Below, one piece after another: positions 36,333 to 48,001 of a DNA stretch of 64,000 bases. The stretch lies in NCBI GenBank assembly GCA_964017065.1, contig OZ024789.1, positions 2,117,016 to 2,181,015 of the forward strand, in the 5' to 3' direction. The DNA is from Haliclona indistincta (lineage: Eukaryota; Porifera; Demospongiae; Haplosclerida; Chalinidae). The position numbers were made by a program, and so were the translations under genes. The notes beneath the pieces were generated by a model, which saw nothing but the letters and a program-made list of their open reading frames with translations, did no database searches and was not told where the DNA came from. Position 1 is the first letter of the stretch; each line of letters starts with the position of its first letter.

Positions 36333-36690
36333 TATAGTTTGAACTCAGACTCAAGTGCTGCTCTACTCTCTAGTTTGAACTCAGACTCAAGTGCTGCTCT
36401 ACTCTCTAGTTTGAACTCAGACTCAAGTGCTGCTCTACTCTCTAGTTTGAACTCAGACTCAAGTGCCGCTCTACTCTCTAGTTTGAACTCAGACTCAAGT
36501 GCTGCTCTACTCTCTAGTTTGAACTCAGACTCAAGTGCTGCTCTACTCTCTAGTTTGAACTCAGACTCAAGTGCTGCTCTACTCTCTCGTTTGAACTCAG
36601 ACTCAAGTGACTCTCTAGTTTGAACTCAGACTCAAGTGCCGCTCTACTCTCTAGTTTAAACTCAGACTCAAGTGCTGCTCTACTCTCTCG
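36333..36690 (+). repeat. coding minisatellite, 36-bp unit (LNSDSSAALLSS)
   Basis: About nine to ten copies of a 36-bp unit around AACTCAGACTCAAGTGCTGC, each encoding the 12 residues LNSDSSAALLSS, lie inside the broken gene. Two of the gene's frame breaks (extra TA near 36333, lost bases near 36614) are within this array, consistent with replication slippage. Confidence 0.92.
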
Positions 36691-37049
36691 ACTCAGAAGA
36701 GACTTAGACTCAGAAGCAAGTGCTGATCTAATCTGCCAAGCCAGTGTTGCTGCTCTCTCATCTCACTTAGATCCAGCCAGTGTTGCTGCTCTCTCGAACC
36801 CAGCCAGTGTTGCTGCTCTCTCGAACCCAGCCAGTGTTGCTGCTCTCTCAACTCTCTCATCTCACTTGAACTCACCTAGTCGTGATCCTCTACTATCTCA
36901 TTTAGACTCAGCCACAAGTGCTAATCTACTCTCTCGTTCACAAGGAGCCAATGCTCTCATCTCTCACTTAGACCCAGCCAGTGTTATCAATCTAATTTCT
37001 GGCTCATATTCTCTCTTAGGACCAGGCAGTGGTGTTGCTGACTTTGCCA

Positions 37050-37206
37050 GTGTTGCTGCTCTACTCAATCACTTGGACTCACCTAGTCGTGCTGCTCTAC
37101 TCAATCACTTGGACTCACCTAGTCGTGCTGCTCTACTCACTCACTTGGACTCACCTAGTCGTGCTGCTCTACTCACTCACTTGGACTCACCTAGTCGTGC
37201 TGCTCG
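37050..37206 (+). repeat. second coding 36-bp array (HLDSPSRAALLT)
   Basis: Four to five units encode HLDSPSRAALL(N/T). The phase and length match the LNSDSSAALLSS array, and PASVAALS units lie between the two. All are variants of one 12-residue Leu/Ser/Ala motif, so the protein has an expanded repeat domain from about 36330 to 37210. Confidence 0.88.
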
Positions 37207-38755
37207 CTTAGATCTGGCATGCACTGCCACTCTACTTACCCATTCTCACTTTGACTTTGCCAGGATTGTCAACTTACTTTTTCACTGTCTTTCAGACACA
37301 GAAAATGTTGCTAATATTTTAAACTCAGACTCAGCCACTCACCCTCAAATGGCTAGAGTTGACACTCGTCACTCTTATAAGAGAACAGAAAGAAGTCCAT
37401 CTTGTCCTACACCATCTAGGCAAACACAAACTCCTGTTGCCAAACACCGAAGGCGAAATCGTACTGGAACAGAACAGAGAATCATAAGTCCACAACATCA
37501 AGCAAAATCTCTTTCTAGATGTAGCCAGAACACCACCATAGAGATTGTGCATTCTAAGCTATTTTCTGACTTTGAACAAACTGAGACAGAATCAACAGCC
37601 ATCAAAGAATTGCTGACCGAACTACACTGTTACATGTTTCTGAGATCTTCCGTACAGAACACCAAAAACCCAACATCATCTTTTATAGGCATGCAGCAAT
37701 TTTTTTCAGTTATCAGAACCAACCATACAGAAAAATCCAATGTCCAGTACCTAGAAGTCATGGATGCAGTGGCAGATACCAAAGACACAATGATAGCATT
37801 GCTTCATAACCTACACACCAAGTACATACTCCAACAACACCAGGAGTTTCTGATACTGGAAGGTGATGCTAAACTGTTTGACATAATACAGTCACTCAAA
37901 CATGAGTATGGTGATGAGCTGAGATGGGTAATTCCTTATCCTGGTGATTGGCATGTGCTGAAGAATTACCAAATAGCATTGCTAAAACCTTACTTTGATG
38001 CTGGTCTGAAGGAGATGGCTAGTGCGGCAGGCTATCCTGTTGCTCAAATACGGTCATGTGGTCAATTCAAAAGGGTGCACCACTTTCTTCTAGAGGCTTG
38101 GGAAGCTATATACAGAGTCATGCTAGAAATGTTCCTGGTAGATGAGAGTGATGAAGAAACTGAAGAGCCTATGTTAATTGGTACTACGTTGAGCAGCAAC
38201 ATTAAAGCTAAAGCTGTAAAGTTCCTGGAAGAAACACTACATCAAGATGGCACCTTTGCTCATTCATTCAATCTGAAGTTGCCAGAAATTACAGAACTCC
38301 TAGGGTCTACAACATCAACAGAATTTGTTCAATTTCTTCTGTATGGGAGGTATTTGGCTAATCGGTTGATCTGGTCAGGTGTTGGCCTTACGGAGAGTTT
38401 TTTCGAATTGCGTATTCAACAGCCAAGATAAGTTACGTAAGTACTGTTTGTCGCTGCTTTACTGCCAAAAGCTCTCCGTTACTGGATTCCTCGTGTCAAG
38501 ATAGCCACAGAAACGTGGTTTCAGCAACCTGGCATGCTCCGCTAAAAAGTCTTTCAGACAAATAGGCGTGGTTTTTGTCGCGCCTCTGGCGGTCCTTCCC
38601 GGTAAGCTGTCTCGCTAAAACTTGGTATACAAGCAGTACTTCCAGTCGTGTTGTTATGCAGCTAGCGATGCGTTCGTAGCTGCTTTACATCTGGAAATCT
38701 GGCCCATAGCAACAGCGCCGCCTCATGAATATTAATAATGACCGAGCACCCTTAA

Positions 38756-39615
38756 GGTGGCGGGTGCGCATGAATATCATTATAAGCCTGACTTTTTGTT
38801 AACTGTTTTTCTCTACTTATCTGCAGGCCAGAAACTGCAAACTTGCACTACACAGTTGTTTTATGATATACTCACTGTTTATGAACGGTTTTTAGCGATA
38901 AAACGCACAGCAGCGCTTGTTCACGACGGGCAGCGCGACGGCGCCTATTGTACCACTTTACTCGAGCGTCCTAGGTCCTGCAACGCTACAGATCGCCACA
39001 GAGCTTTCTCATACCATCGGCATGATCACCTAGTATCCCTTTTTCGATATTCGATTCCTAAGTAAGTAAAACTGGCAAACGCATACGCCCACGCAGAACT
39101 TCAGCAGCCATAACTCGCGCCACGGGCAGAAAACAGCAAAAAGCATACATGGTCACCTGGAGAAGACACGTATGAACAGTCTAGGCGCTTGAGCGCTGGA
39201 ATTGCAAACACGATGTGAGCACGAAATGGTTCATAAAAAGTTGTGTATTGTAGGCGTGCATACTTTAATGCTAGAGTTTGGTGATCCAGGGTTATTTTTT
39301 TTTTTTTACTTAGGAATCGAATATCGAAAAAGGGATACTAGGTGATCATGTCGATGGTATGAGAAAGCTCTGTGGCGATCTGTAGCGTTGCAGGACCTAG
39401 GACGCTCGAGTAAAGTGGTACAATAGGCGCCGTCGCGCTGCCCGTCGTGAACAAGCGCTGCTGTGCGTTTTATCGCTAAAAACCGTTCATAAACAGTGAG
39501 TATATCATAAAACAACTGTGTAGTGCAAGTTTGCAGCTTCTGGCCTGCAGATAAGTAGAGAAAAACAGTTAACAAAAAGTCAGGCTTATAATGATATTCA
39601 TGTGCACCCGCCACC
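38756..39615. mobile_element. TTAA-flanked foldback element, arms about 310 bp
   Basis: It begins GGTGGCGGGTGC and ends GCACCCGCCACC between TTAA sites (38752-38755, 39616-39619). The left arm (to about 39064) and right arm (from about 39306) are nearly identical inverted copies around a spacer of about 240 bp. Each arm contains the same 102-codon stop-free frame, a consequence of arm identity. TTAA flanks suggest a piggyBac- or Kolobok-mobilised element. Confidence 0.88.
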
Positions 39616-39640
39616 TTAATCCTATTATAGTGTTATAGTT

Positions 39641-41376
39641 AGGTGGCTTAGCAAAATTGTGGGGACGAAGCGGATAAAAGCACCAAACTTTCAGGATATT
39701 ATCTATAGGCCTTATGAAGAAATTTTAAGATGGGAGCCAACAGATCTTTTCTATTATACCAGAGAAATTAATAGTAGAAGTTTGACCACAATTAATGAAT
39801 ATTCATCACAAAAATAATGTAAGTGAATACAATTAAAATGTTTTGAATATCATTAAACATACATGAACAAGCAGTGAATTTGATTAACTGTACATGTACA
39901 TGAATTGTTAATAAACTTCCAATTAGACTTCTGACAGCTAAATCTATGTTAGAATTGATTCAATGGCTTTATAATGCATGTCCTAGCCAGTGACAATAGA
40001 TTTGGTAATCCAACTTGGACAGACTTGGTTAAATTCCAGCTCAATCATAGCAGGCGAGCACAAGAAAGACCTATACTGGGGAAGATTGCACAGGCTGTAG
40101 CAGCTCAATACTCCCCTAGTATTACTACACTGAGGTTTGGTCATCTAACCTGCAGTAAGATGTCAGTGCAGTAAGTCTTTCTTGTGACTATTTTTGTCTA
40201 TGGCATAGTTATGCTTGCTGTTATTATAGAGCCGTTTGTAACAAAATGGAGAGATTGCTATCTCCACAAAGTAGTGCCAGCCCAAGTTTAAAGTTAGTCT
40301 CTATTGATTAGTCTTATGACTATAACTATCCAGTTATCGACCTTTGTCTGATACTAACAATTAGAATGGAATTGAAAGAGTTTCTGCATAGTACAACTAT
40401 ATCATTCTGCTGTTGTACTGCCCATAGCTTTTACTCATACGTGCGTGTGGAGCTGTAACTAGTAATTCATTAGTTCTATATAACTTTGGAGCATGTTCAC
40501 TCCAGGATTAGTACCGTGACTAAAATTAATTTCAATGTAATCAGTCTTCATGAAAGTTCAATATTATGTACAACTGCTTATAGTTTTAAAGTCTACAAGC
40601 TCTACAAACAATCTCTCTTGCTTCTGCTTCTAAACTGAGACTACATAGACTTTCTAACTATAGCTCGCTAAGGTATGTCTCTCAGGTTCTATGTAAAGCA
40701 ATTCTGTATGATAAGTACAAGTCCTGTAGATAAAGGACTACTTTGTGGTGATAGCCATCTCTCCATTTTGTTACAAACAGCTCTATAACAACAAGCATAA
40801 TTATGCCACAGACAAAAATAGTCACAAGAAATACTTACTGCACTGACATCTTACTGCAGGTTAGATGACCAAACCTCAGTGTAGTAATACTAGGGGAGTA
40901 TTGAGCTGCTACAGCCTGTGCAATCTTCCCCAGTATAGGTCTTTCTTGTGCTCGCTTGCTATGATTGAGCTGGAATTTAACCAAGTCTGTCCAAGTTGGA
41001 TTACCAAATCTATTGTCACTGGCTAGGACATGCATTATAAAGCCATTGAATGAATTCTAACATAGATTTAGCTGTCGGAAGTCTAATTGGAAGTTCATTA
41101 ACAATTCATGTACATGTACAATTAATCAAATTCACTACTTGTTCATGTATGTTTTAATGATATTCAAAACATTTTAATTGTATTCACTTACATTTTGCGA
41201 TGAATATTCATTAATTGTGGTCAAACTTCTACTATTAATTTCTCTGGTAAAATAGAAGAGATCTGTCGGCTCCCATCTTAAAATTACTTCATAAAGCCTA
41301 TAGATAATATCCTGAAAGTTTGGTGCTTTTATCCGCTTCGTCCCCAAATCAGCAAATTTGGCTGTTAAGCCACCTC
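39641..41376. mobile_element. giant inverted repeat, arms about 635 bp
   Basis: The left arm (about 39641-40274, AGGTGGCTTAGC...) and right arm (about 40738-41376, ending TTAAGCCACCT) are inverted copies with only scattered differences, around about 460 bp of unique spacer. Both arms carry the same 66-codon frame (MHVLASDNRFGNPTWTDL...), which may be a captured exon or a vestige of element coding. TSD not resolved. The right arm has a small extra segment near 41346. Confidence 0.88.
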
Positions 41377-41423
41377 ACTATTAGTGTGTCTAACACGGTG
41401 CGTATAGTGCGGTGCGCGAGACT

Positions 41424-41466
41424 GATCTAGCATGCACTGCTTCCCTCCTGACACCAAGACTTAGAG
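41424..41466 (-). repeat. inverted fragment of the UTP20-copy leader
   Basis: The complement of GATCTAGCATGCACTGCTTC...ACCAAGACTTAGAG matches the leader upstream of U2 at about 42177-42222. A small piece of the U leader has been inverted here. Confidence 0.75.
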
Positions 41467-41494
41467 TTCAATGCGTACTGTGTTGATGTGCATA

Positions 41495-41735
41495 TGTGAC
41501 CGGATCTGGGAAAATGAACCTTAAGGGGATCTGTCGTAAATGGAAATAACGCAAAATATTCAGCACTTTGAATTTCATCAGCATCAATGTTGATGCAGAA
41601 ATGATAAGTACTATCCTTGTTCTTTTGAATACAAAAGTGGTTTTTGACCCAAAAAGTCAAATTACTATGAATATCATGCGTTACTTTCATCTACTAGAGG
41701 TCCCCTTAAGGTTCATTTTCCCAGATCCGGTCACA
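41495..41735. mobile_element. 241-bp MITE with TA TSD
   Basis: TIRs of about 40 bp beginning TGTGACCGGATCTGGGAAAA are flanked by TA on both sides. This is a Tc1/mariner-type target site. Two small opposing frames inside are not genes. Confidence 0.83.
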
Positions 41736-41779
41736 TATAGTCTCAATGACTAATTTCTTGCTCATGTTAACTATCATGC

Positions 41780-41816
41780 TCAGAGCCGTGCATGGTCATT
41801 CCATTTCAAAGTAACA
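41780..41816 (+). pseudogene. UTP20: tiny UTP20 exon relic
   Basis: GCTCAGAGCCGTG followed by CATTCCATTTCAAAGTAAC matches the start of the exon at 42592, with a deletion between. It is an additional remnant left of the U2 leader. Confidence 0.6.
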
Positions 41817-41956
41817 CTCATCATGTAAAATTCTGCGTCAAGACACAGTCATGTACAATAATTGCAGTCACCTCTTTTTGTTGTATTATTCAAATTCTTC
41901 TTTTATTGTGTAGTTAGTTGGTGTAAGCTCACAGCAAGCTATGGCTAGTTCAATAA

Positions 41957-42215
41957 CAATTCCCGCGCATTTTTCATAATGACAATAAATTCCAATTAGC
42001 TCTCATTCGGACACGCCCATCCAGCATGGTAGCACTAGCTAATCGTTCTCTATCGTTCTCTATCTGTCTACTAGTCTACTGTACTCTACTATCTACCACA
42101 AGGACAGGTACATATCCTTCTTCACTATATGATCTCTCAAGGCGGGTTTAGCGGCACAGCAGCAGCCTCACGATAACTCTAAGTCTTGGTGTCAGGAGGG
42201 AAGCAGTGCATGCTA
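41957..42215 (+). promoter_or_regulatory. conserved leader upstream of U2
   Basis: Same block as upstream of U1 and U3 (TTCCCGCGCATTTTTCATAA, CCAATTAGCTCTCA, CGGACACGCC). Its role is unknown. Confidence 0.4.
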
Positions 42216-42769
42216 GATCAGTCTCGTTTGAACTACGTACTGTACTTTGTAGCCTCTGCGCTGCCTTCTCTTCTGAAACACTACCTCAGACAATCAACTA
42301 GACACGAGATTCATCACAGTATCATCAGGTACGCTTGCCTCTCTCTCTGTCTGATTCTCAGCTGTTTTTCATAGTCTTATCAATGCTGTGTTCTTATTCC
42401 TTGTTCAATCCAATCCTTGTGTGTTGTTCTAACATTGTTCATAAGTGTCTTCAAAACATCCTTTAATTTGCTTGCCTGATTTTCAGTCGTAACTTAGTAT
42501 TTTGATATGTTCTTGTCTCAATTACTGTGTGTCAGTCTCACTGACTCATTTCATAATTGTTCTGACTATCTTTTGTTTTCTTTGCTCAGAGCTGTGGTTG
42601 CTATTTTAGACTCATTCCATTTCAAAGTAACAGAAGATCATCAAGACAGTGAACCACCAGCTGAGCAACAAGAGGAGGAAGAAGACAATACAATGGAGCT
42701 GACTACCTCAGAGGATCCACACCACTATACTCAACACCATCCTACCTGGTCTGGAGTCAAGTCTTACTA

Positions 42770-43370
42770 CAGCGGTTCCATGTCTTCTTGCCGGGAAGCC
42801 ATTGAAATGTTAATGAATACCGTTCATTATAAATCGTTAGCACTTCGAGTGCGAGTTATATTAACGTCATCTGGAGCGCTAGCGTAAACGGTGCGGTATG
42901 GTCTATCGAGTTCGAGTCAAGTAAAGCTCTGCCCCTTAACTTACTGATCTATTCAATATGGCTGTTCGCACGACTTGTGAGCCAGCGCTTATCCTGATGA
43001 TCTAAGATGGCGCATGGTGTACCAACATGACTCGAAGCACTGGACTTGACGTACGAGGCCATCGCAGCCAACAGCCAAGTTAGATGGATGATTACTAAGA
43101 CCAGCACCAAAAGAAGAGGGTTGATAGTAGCCAGGGAATGGAGCCCAGGGCGAATAGCGCCACGATTGATCCATAGTTGAAGGCTACACGTCGAGCTAGC
43201 TACACGCGCCACGTGGCCTGGTTTAGATCGGACTCCGCCTCTTTACCTTACATTCGAACTAACCGCGCGCTAGCTCAATCGATCCGGGCCAAAGAATGCA
43301 TTTCAAGGACTTAGCGAATTAACAGGTCAAGCTCTACGCTTTTTCCTTGCTTGAAGTCATGAAACCGCTG
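42770..43370. mobile_element. 601-bp element with TA TSD in U2
   Basis: It begins CAGCGGTTCCATG and ends CATGAAACCGCTG, flanked by TA (42768-42769, 43371-43372). U3 shows the empty site (TCTTACTAAAGAGG at about 60074). It is a Tc1/mariner-like MITE. A minus-strand 87-codon frame (42949-43212) with a hydrophobic stretch is not convincing. Confidence 0.85.
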
Positions 43371-44443
43371 TAAAGAGGTACTAACTATAGAATCTCAATT
43401 TAGTACTTGTACTATAGCAGCCGTTGAAACCTAGTTTTCAACTTCTAGCTAGTGTGCCTTTTCAAAAGTTAAAAATTTACTGAACTATAATTATTAATGA
43501 TGTGTGATCTGTTTGTAGTCAGAGTACAAGTTTACTCATCACAAGGCAGAGGTGAATGAAGAGGCTGAGATGCTGAGGGTACCAGTTGCTATGGCAATGA
43601 CTAAGCTCCTCCTCACTCTACCTGAGTCCTCTCTCTACCAGTCCAGAGTGAGTGAAGGATATTGTGAGCGTGATGGTGTACGTGTGTATAGTGTTCATGG
43701 TGTGTATTTCCCAGGACTGTTTTGTATGAGGATTAAGTGTGCTACTGTGTGTAATAGGTTCGTCATTATCAGTGTACGTGTGTATCAATGTTTCTTTGTT
43801 ATAAAGTATAGGAGTTGCTGACGTGTGATAGTGTGTGTGTAGGTTGCTTGTGAAGGTGTGTAAGTTGCTCAAGAATCGTAGTCGTGATGTGAGAGCTGTT
43901 GCTAGGGACACACTGCTGAAGATGGCTCACTCTCTGGGCCCATGCTATCTACAGTTCATCGTGAAAGAGCTGAAGGAATCTTTAACAAGAGGCTATCAGG
44001 TGAGAGAGATAGTCAAATTTATAATTTAAATTTTGTTAAAGAAAATAATTTCAATGCTCAAATTTTAGCTTCATGTACTGGCGTACACTATCCATCACTT
44101 GCTGGAGGGACTCAGCCCCATCCTGAATCTAGGAGACTCGGGCTCAAGCCTGGACCTCATCATCCAGGTATTGTCATGACATGTATCTTTCATGATCATC
44201 TTTATGCATCCTCTCTCTCCCTCTCTTTCATCCTCTCATGCCCTGCAACTATAGCCCTTGAAGATAACATTGCCGCCATTACTATACACACATGTTTGAG
44301 ATACTACAGAAATATGCTCGCTTTGGATCTAACAGGGTTTGCTGCTTTTAAGGTGAGTTTGTAGCTTGATGGAGCGGCCTAGTCAGTAACAGGTGTTGTC
44401 TCTGTGTGTTATAGGCAGTGACCACTATCCTTCAGTACTGCAC

Positions 44444-45692
44444 CATAGACAGTATAGTGAAGGAAAGGGACTGGCAACTCCTGAATTTTAGCGAGTTAGC
44501 GCGTGCAATCCTTGTTGTAATCGCGGAATGTGGTTATGCATGAATAACTTATGTATACATGTAAGATGAATATCATTATAGTCATGTTAAAGATTGTAGT
44601 CTGCTCCTGAAGCTTCTTGTCTTTGCTACTGACTTTTTTGTCTTCCTCTTGTGCTCTTCCATCCACTGGGCAGCATAAGCATGCCCTCTCAAAGCTACAT
44701 AGCCCTGAATTATCTTGTCTAAGAGAAGAGAAGACAGTTTCACAAGTAGGCAAAATAAGGACTCTCCAGTAGATAAAAGACTAGAGTTTGGAGATTCCAA
44801 GCTGTTGTGATACAGTGATTGACTACTGAGACTAGAAGTGAGTCCGGAGAGGTTTATGGTAGGTAATACGCACTCGTCGGGAGCAAGAGGACTACTGACA
44901 GGTGAAACTGCATTAAAGTGACTAGATGGCTGATCTGATGCAGGAGATAGGATAGAAAGTGGAATAGATACTGTCATACTAGGCTTTTGTTTTCGTTTTT
45001 TTGTGGTAGAAATATGCCTTCTTCCAATTTCTTCCCATCTATAACAGTGTGAAAAAACATAGCCCATCACACTTTTATAGCATATATTTTACTTGAACCT
45101 CATTCACAAACACCTTAGCTTTCTATATATATTGTTTTAAAAGTTTGAAAATATTCCCTTAGTGAGAAAACGTTGCCAAAGTTAGCCCTACTAGTGATAC
45201 AGGCAGCCATCTTATTTAACAGTGTGAGTGCCTCATCCATCATTTTCATTGGTTGAGTATAGGCTATCCTCATCACAGAAGCTTCAGTAATACATAAAAT
45301 AACCCCCTCTAGACCAAAATCCTTCAAGCTTTTATAAAAACGTTGCCAAAGTGAGATGCTTCACATAGAATGAAGAAGATAGTATACTTTGCTACATTTC
45401 CAGTGTTGATAACTATACACAACTGTTAATACAGACTTGCCTTGGCTTAGAAAGGCAGTTTCAATCTAGCAGGACCTTCAGTCTCCCCTGCAGAGCCTGA
45501 ATTCTTCGTTTCTTTCTCTGACTTGGCTCTGGGCACAAGTGTACTAATGATATTCACCACGTGTTTAACACCTTAAACGCGCAAATCATTACAACACGGA
45601 TTGCACACTATACTGTCTTATGTGGCTTAGTATTGTAGCCAGCAAGGTGTTGATGAAGTTGCCAGTCCCTTTCCTTCACTATACTGTCTATG
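44444..45692. mobile_element. 1249-bp TIR element, 7-bp TSD, inside a U2 exon
   Basis: Perfect TIRs of 36 bp begin CATAGACAGTATAGTGAAGG. They are flanked by the 7-bp repeat ACTGCAC (44437-44443, 45693-45699). U1 and U3 have the unoccupied exon. Minus-strand frames of 162 aa (44582-45070, basic, Ser-rich, ending KKSVAKTRSFRSRLQSL) and 70 aa (45115-45327, helical) may be exons of the element's own protein. I see no recognisable transposase. Such a TSD length is uncommon; P-like elements (7-8 bp) are one possibility. Confidence 0.85.
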
Positions 45693-47439
45693 ACTGCACT
45701 GATCACACTATCACTGAGAGTGAATTAAAGATACTCCTCTCATTCATTGAGGAGGATATTCATGACTACCAGCGACAGAGCACAGCGTATCCACTGCTCA
45801 AGGTGAGCTAGCTACACTAGCATCATGTGACCTAGCTGCTGTGTGTAGGCCATATTGAGCAGGAAGCTGATGGTAGTGAAGGAGATGTATGATGTGATGA
45901 TGAAGGTATCAGAGCAGTGTGTGTCAGCTGATAGTGAGACAGTGCGTGGACATGCTCGTCAAGTGAGCTAGCAGCCTCCTCATGTACTAGCTCATACCAT
46001 GATACTGCTGTTGTAGGCTATTGTACAGTTCATGATGGACTATCCACTAGGAAAGAGACTCAACAAATACTTGGATTTCTTTGTCGCTAATTTGAAGTTA
46101 GTATGCTTATGGAGTTTGTACATTATGTCTCCCTCCCTCTCTCTCTCCCTCTCTCTCCCCTCTCTCTCTCTCTCCCCCTCTCTCTCCCTCCCTCCCTCAC
46201 TCTAACTATAATGATCAGTCTGGTCGTCAGTCAGTGATAGAATCATTGACACTAATCTTCACTAAATTTCCTGAGGTGACTAGTAGCTAATACCATGATG
46301 TTCCATTCCCTCTCTCTCTCACTCACTCTCCCTCCCTTCCTCCCTCCCTCCCTCCCTCTCACTCTCTACTACAGAGGCTCCTTCATCGTAATGCTGGCTA
46401 TCTCTTTGTTCCTCTGGCTACTCAAATGATCAATGATTCTTCACCATATTGTCGGCAAATGGCAGCAGAGTCTATCAAGGCGCTACTACAGAGAGTGAGT
46501 CACCATCATGTGATGAGGTGTTGAAGTGTGTTATGTGACTCTAGGTTGGTAAAGAGAAGAGGAATGAGATTGCTATCATGATAGAGGACTGGTTTATTCA
46601 TGATAATGTGAGTGGCTAGTCAGTACGTAGGAGCGTATAAGGGGAAGGATTGAGCGTTCAGTATTCGCTATAGTAATTAATTTGTGAATCTAATAAGTTA
46701 TAATTATAGCCTTCATCATGTGATCAATTTACTCATTTCATTGCAGTTAGTCCACAAGAGGCTGGCCTCTCAATGCCTGGGTCTACTCATTGACGTGGAA
46801 GAGCAATCATTTGAGAAGAGGCTTGACACGTTTCTACCACTCCTGTCATCATGTCTAGTGACCACATCAACCACTGACTGTACTAGCAGGCTACCAGAGC
46901 AGTCAGATAATGAGAGCTGGTCAGTGGTTAGTGAGGACCATCTTCTCTACAACACACTATCAACACTCAAGAAGATCTTCAACACTTGTATGGTAGCCAT
47001 GGAAACCAGTGACCACACCCTAATCATCTTGAGTAAGTGTGTCATGACAGTATCCATGCCACATCACTAACCTCACTTTTCTTGGTCGGTCAGATATTCT
47101 CGCAATACATCTGTGGCTCACAATTCTGTTTCTTGGTGTGATCATAGATGTTGAGCAGCCATTCCATTGTTTGCTAGCGCTTCTCCACACTCACAAAGGG
47201 ATCCCAATCGTAGACGGGATCCCTGTCCTGGTCTCAGACACAGGCTGGTACTAGGTGACCCCCTTAACCCACCAACGTCCAGGAATGTGTATTATTGCTT
47301 TCGGAGAAGTAAATGAAATCTCGTGATGCTACGTCGTCACGCCCCTTCTCATCTCGCCCGCGTTGTTACATAAATATTGCCACTTGAAATCATTGATATA
47401 TGCGTTGACAGTCAGTATCTTGCCCTTTTTTAAAAAGGA

Positions 47440-47663
47440 GGCTATAATGTGTACTGGGTATGAGGCTATAATGTGTACTGGGTATGAGGCTATAATGTGT
47501 ACTGGGTATGAGGCTATAATGTGGACTGGGTACGAGGCTATAATGTGGACTGGGTATGAGGCTATAATGTGGACTGGGTATGAGGCTATAATGTGTACTG
47601 GGTACGAGGCTATAATGTGTACTGGGTATGAGGCTATAACGTGGCCTGGGTACGAGGCTATAA
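47440..47663. repeat. 24-bp intronic minisatellite, about nine copies (U2)
   Basis: The unit is GAGGCTATAATGTGKACTGG plus GTAY. U1 has only two units at the same intron position (about 22713-22765). U2 also carries about 400 bp of extra sequence (47040-47440) just before the array that U1 lacks; I do not recognise it. Confidence 0.93.
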
Positions 47664-48001
47664 TGTGATGTGTGTCTCTACTAGGTGCAGTCCAATCATT
47701 GCTGGATCACTCTCATGCATGGGTACAGCTAGCATCTTGTCAGTTGATGGGACTAGTGTTTGCTGGATGTGACCAGGACGAGGTAGCTCACTCACTAGCC
47801 ACTAGTGCTGAGGAAGGAGGAGCCAGGAACAAGAGAAGAAGATTAGAGCGCCATTGTCTGGTTGATATGAGCACAGTGAGTGGTATTATTGATGAGCTGG
47901 TCACATGACTAGCTCACTGCAGGTGAAGCTACTGGCAAAGGCTTTCCTGACTATTCTACGAGCTCCTGTTCTTGGAACTGAACTAGCTAACCAGGTATGG
48001 T

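Larger units (their letters stand above)
34617..38431 (+). pseudogene. large zinc-binding, transposon-family protein gene with four frame breaks
   Basis: One long protein of about 1250 residues can be followed through changing frames. N-terminal pairs CSLC, CSAC, CCVC and CYTC suggest treble-clef or ZAD-like zinc binding. The middle has RRLFLLCSLMFTVND, VVSADNIDFVHKHARIVG and SWHGTTVQAVQP. Then comes a 12-residue repeat region. The C-terminal part has EFLILEGDAKLFDIIQSL, IPYPGDWHVLKNYQ and LANRLIWSGVGLTE. These motifs resemble a multicopy cnidarian/sponge family (possibly DUF6589-like, perhaps transposon-derived); this is from memory, not a search. Frame breaks: a 26-bp tandem duplication at about 35154-35205, a shift near 35833, a 2-bp gain near 36333, and a loss of about 7 bp near 36614. 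Introns do not explain them. A dead copy of a repetitive gene is likely. Confidence 0.68.

Noticed and set aside
36333..37206. Classical leucine-rich-repeat domain
   Set aside because: The 12-residue period and Ser/Asp/Ala pattern do not match the LxxLxLxxN consensus; it is better described as a slippage-prone coding minisatellite.
38757..39614. Two identical 102-codon genes facing each other
   Set aside because: They are the two arms of one foldback element and start on non-ATG codons; no domain and no splice support.
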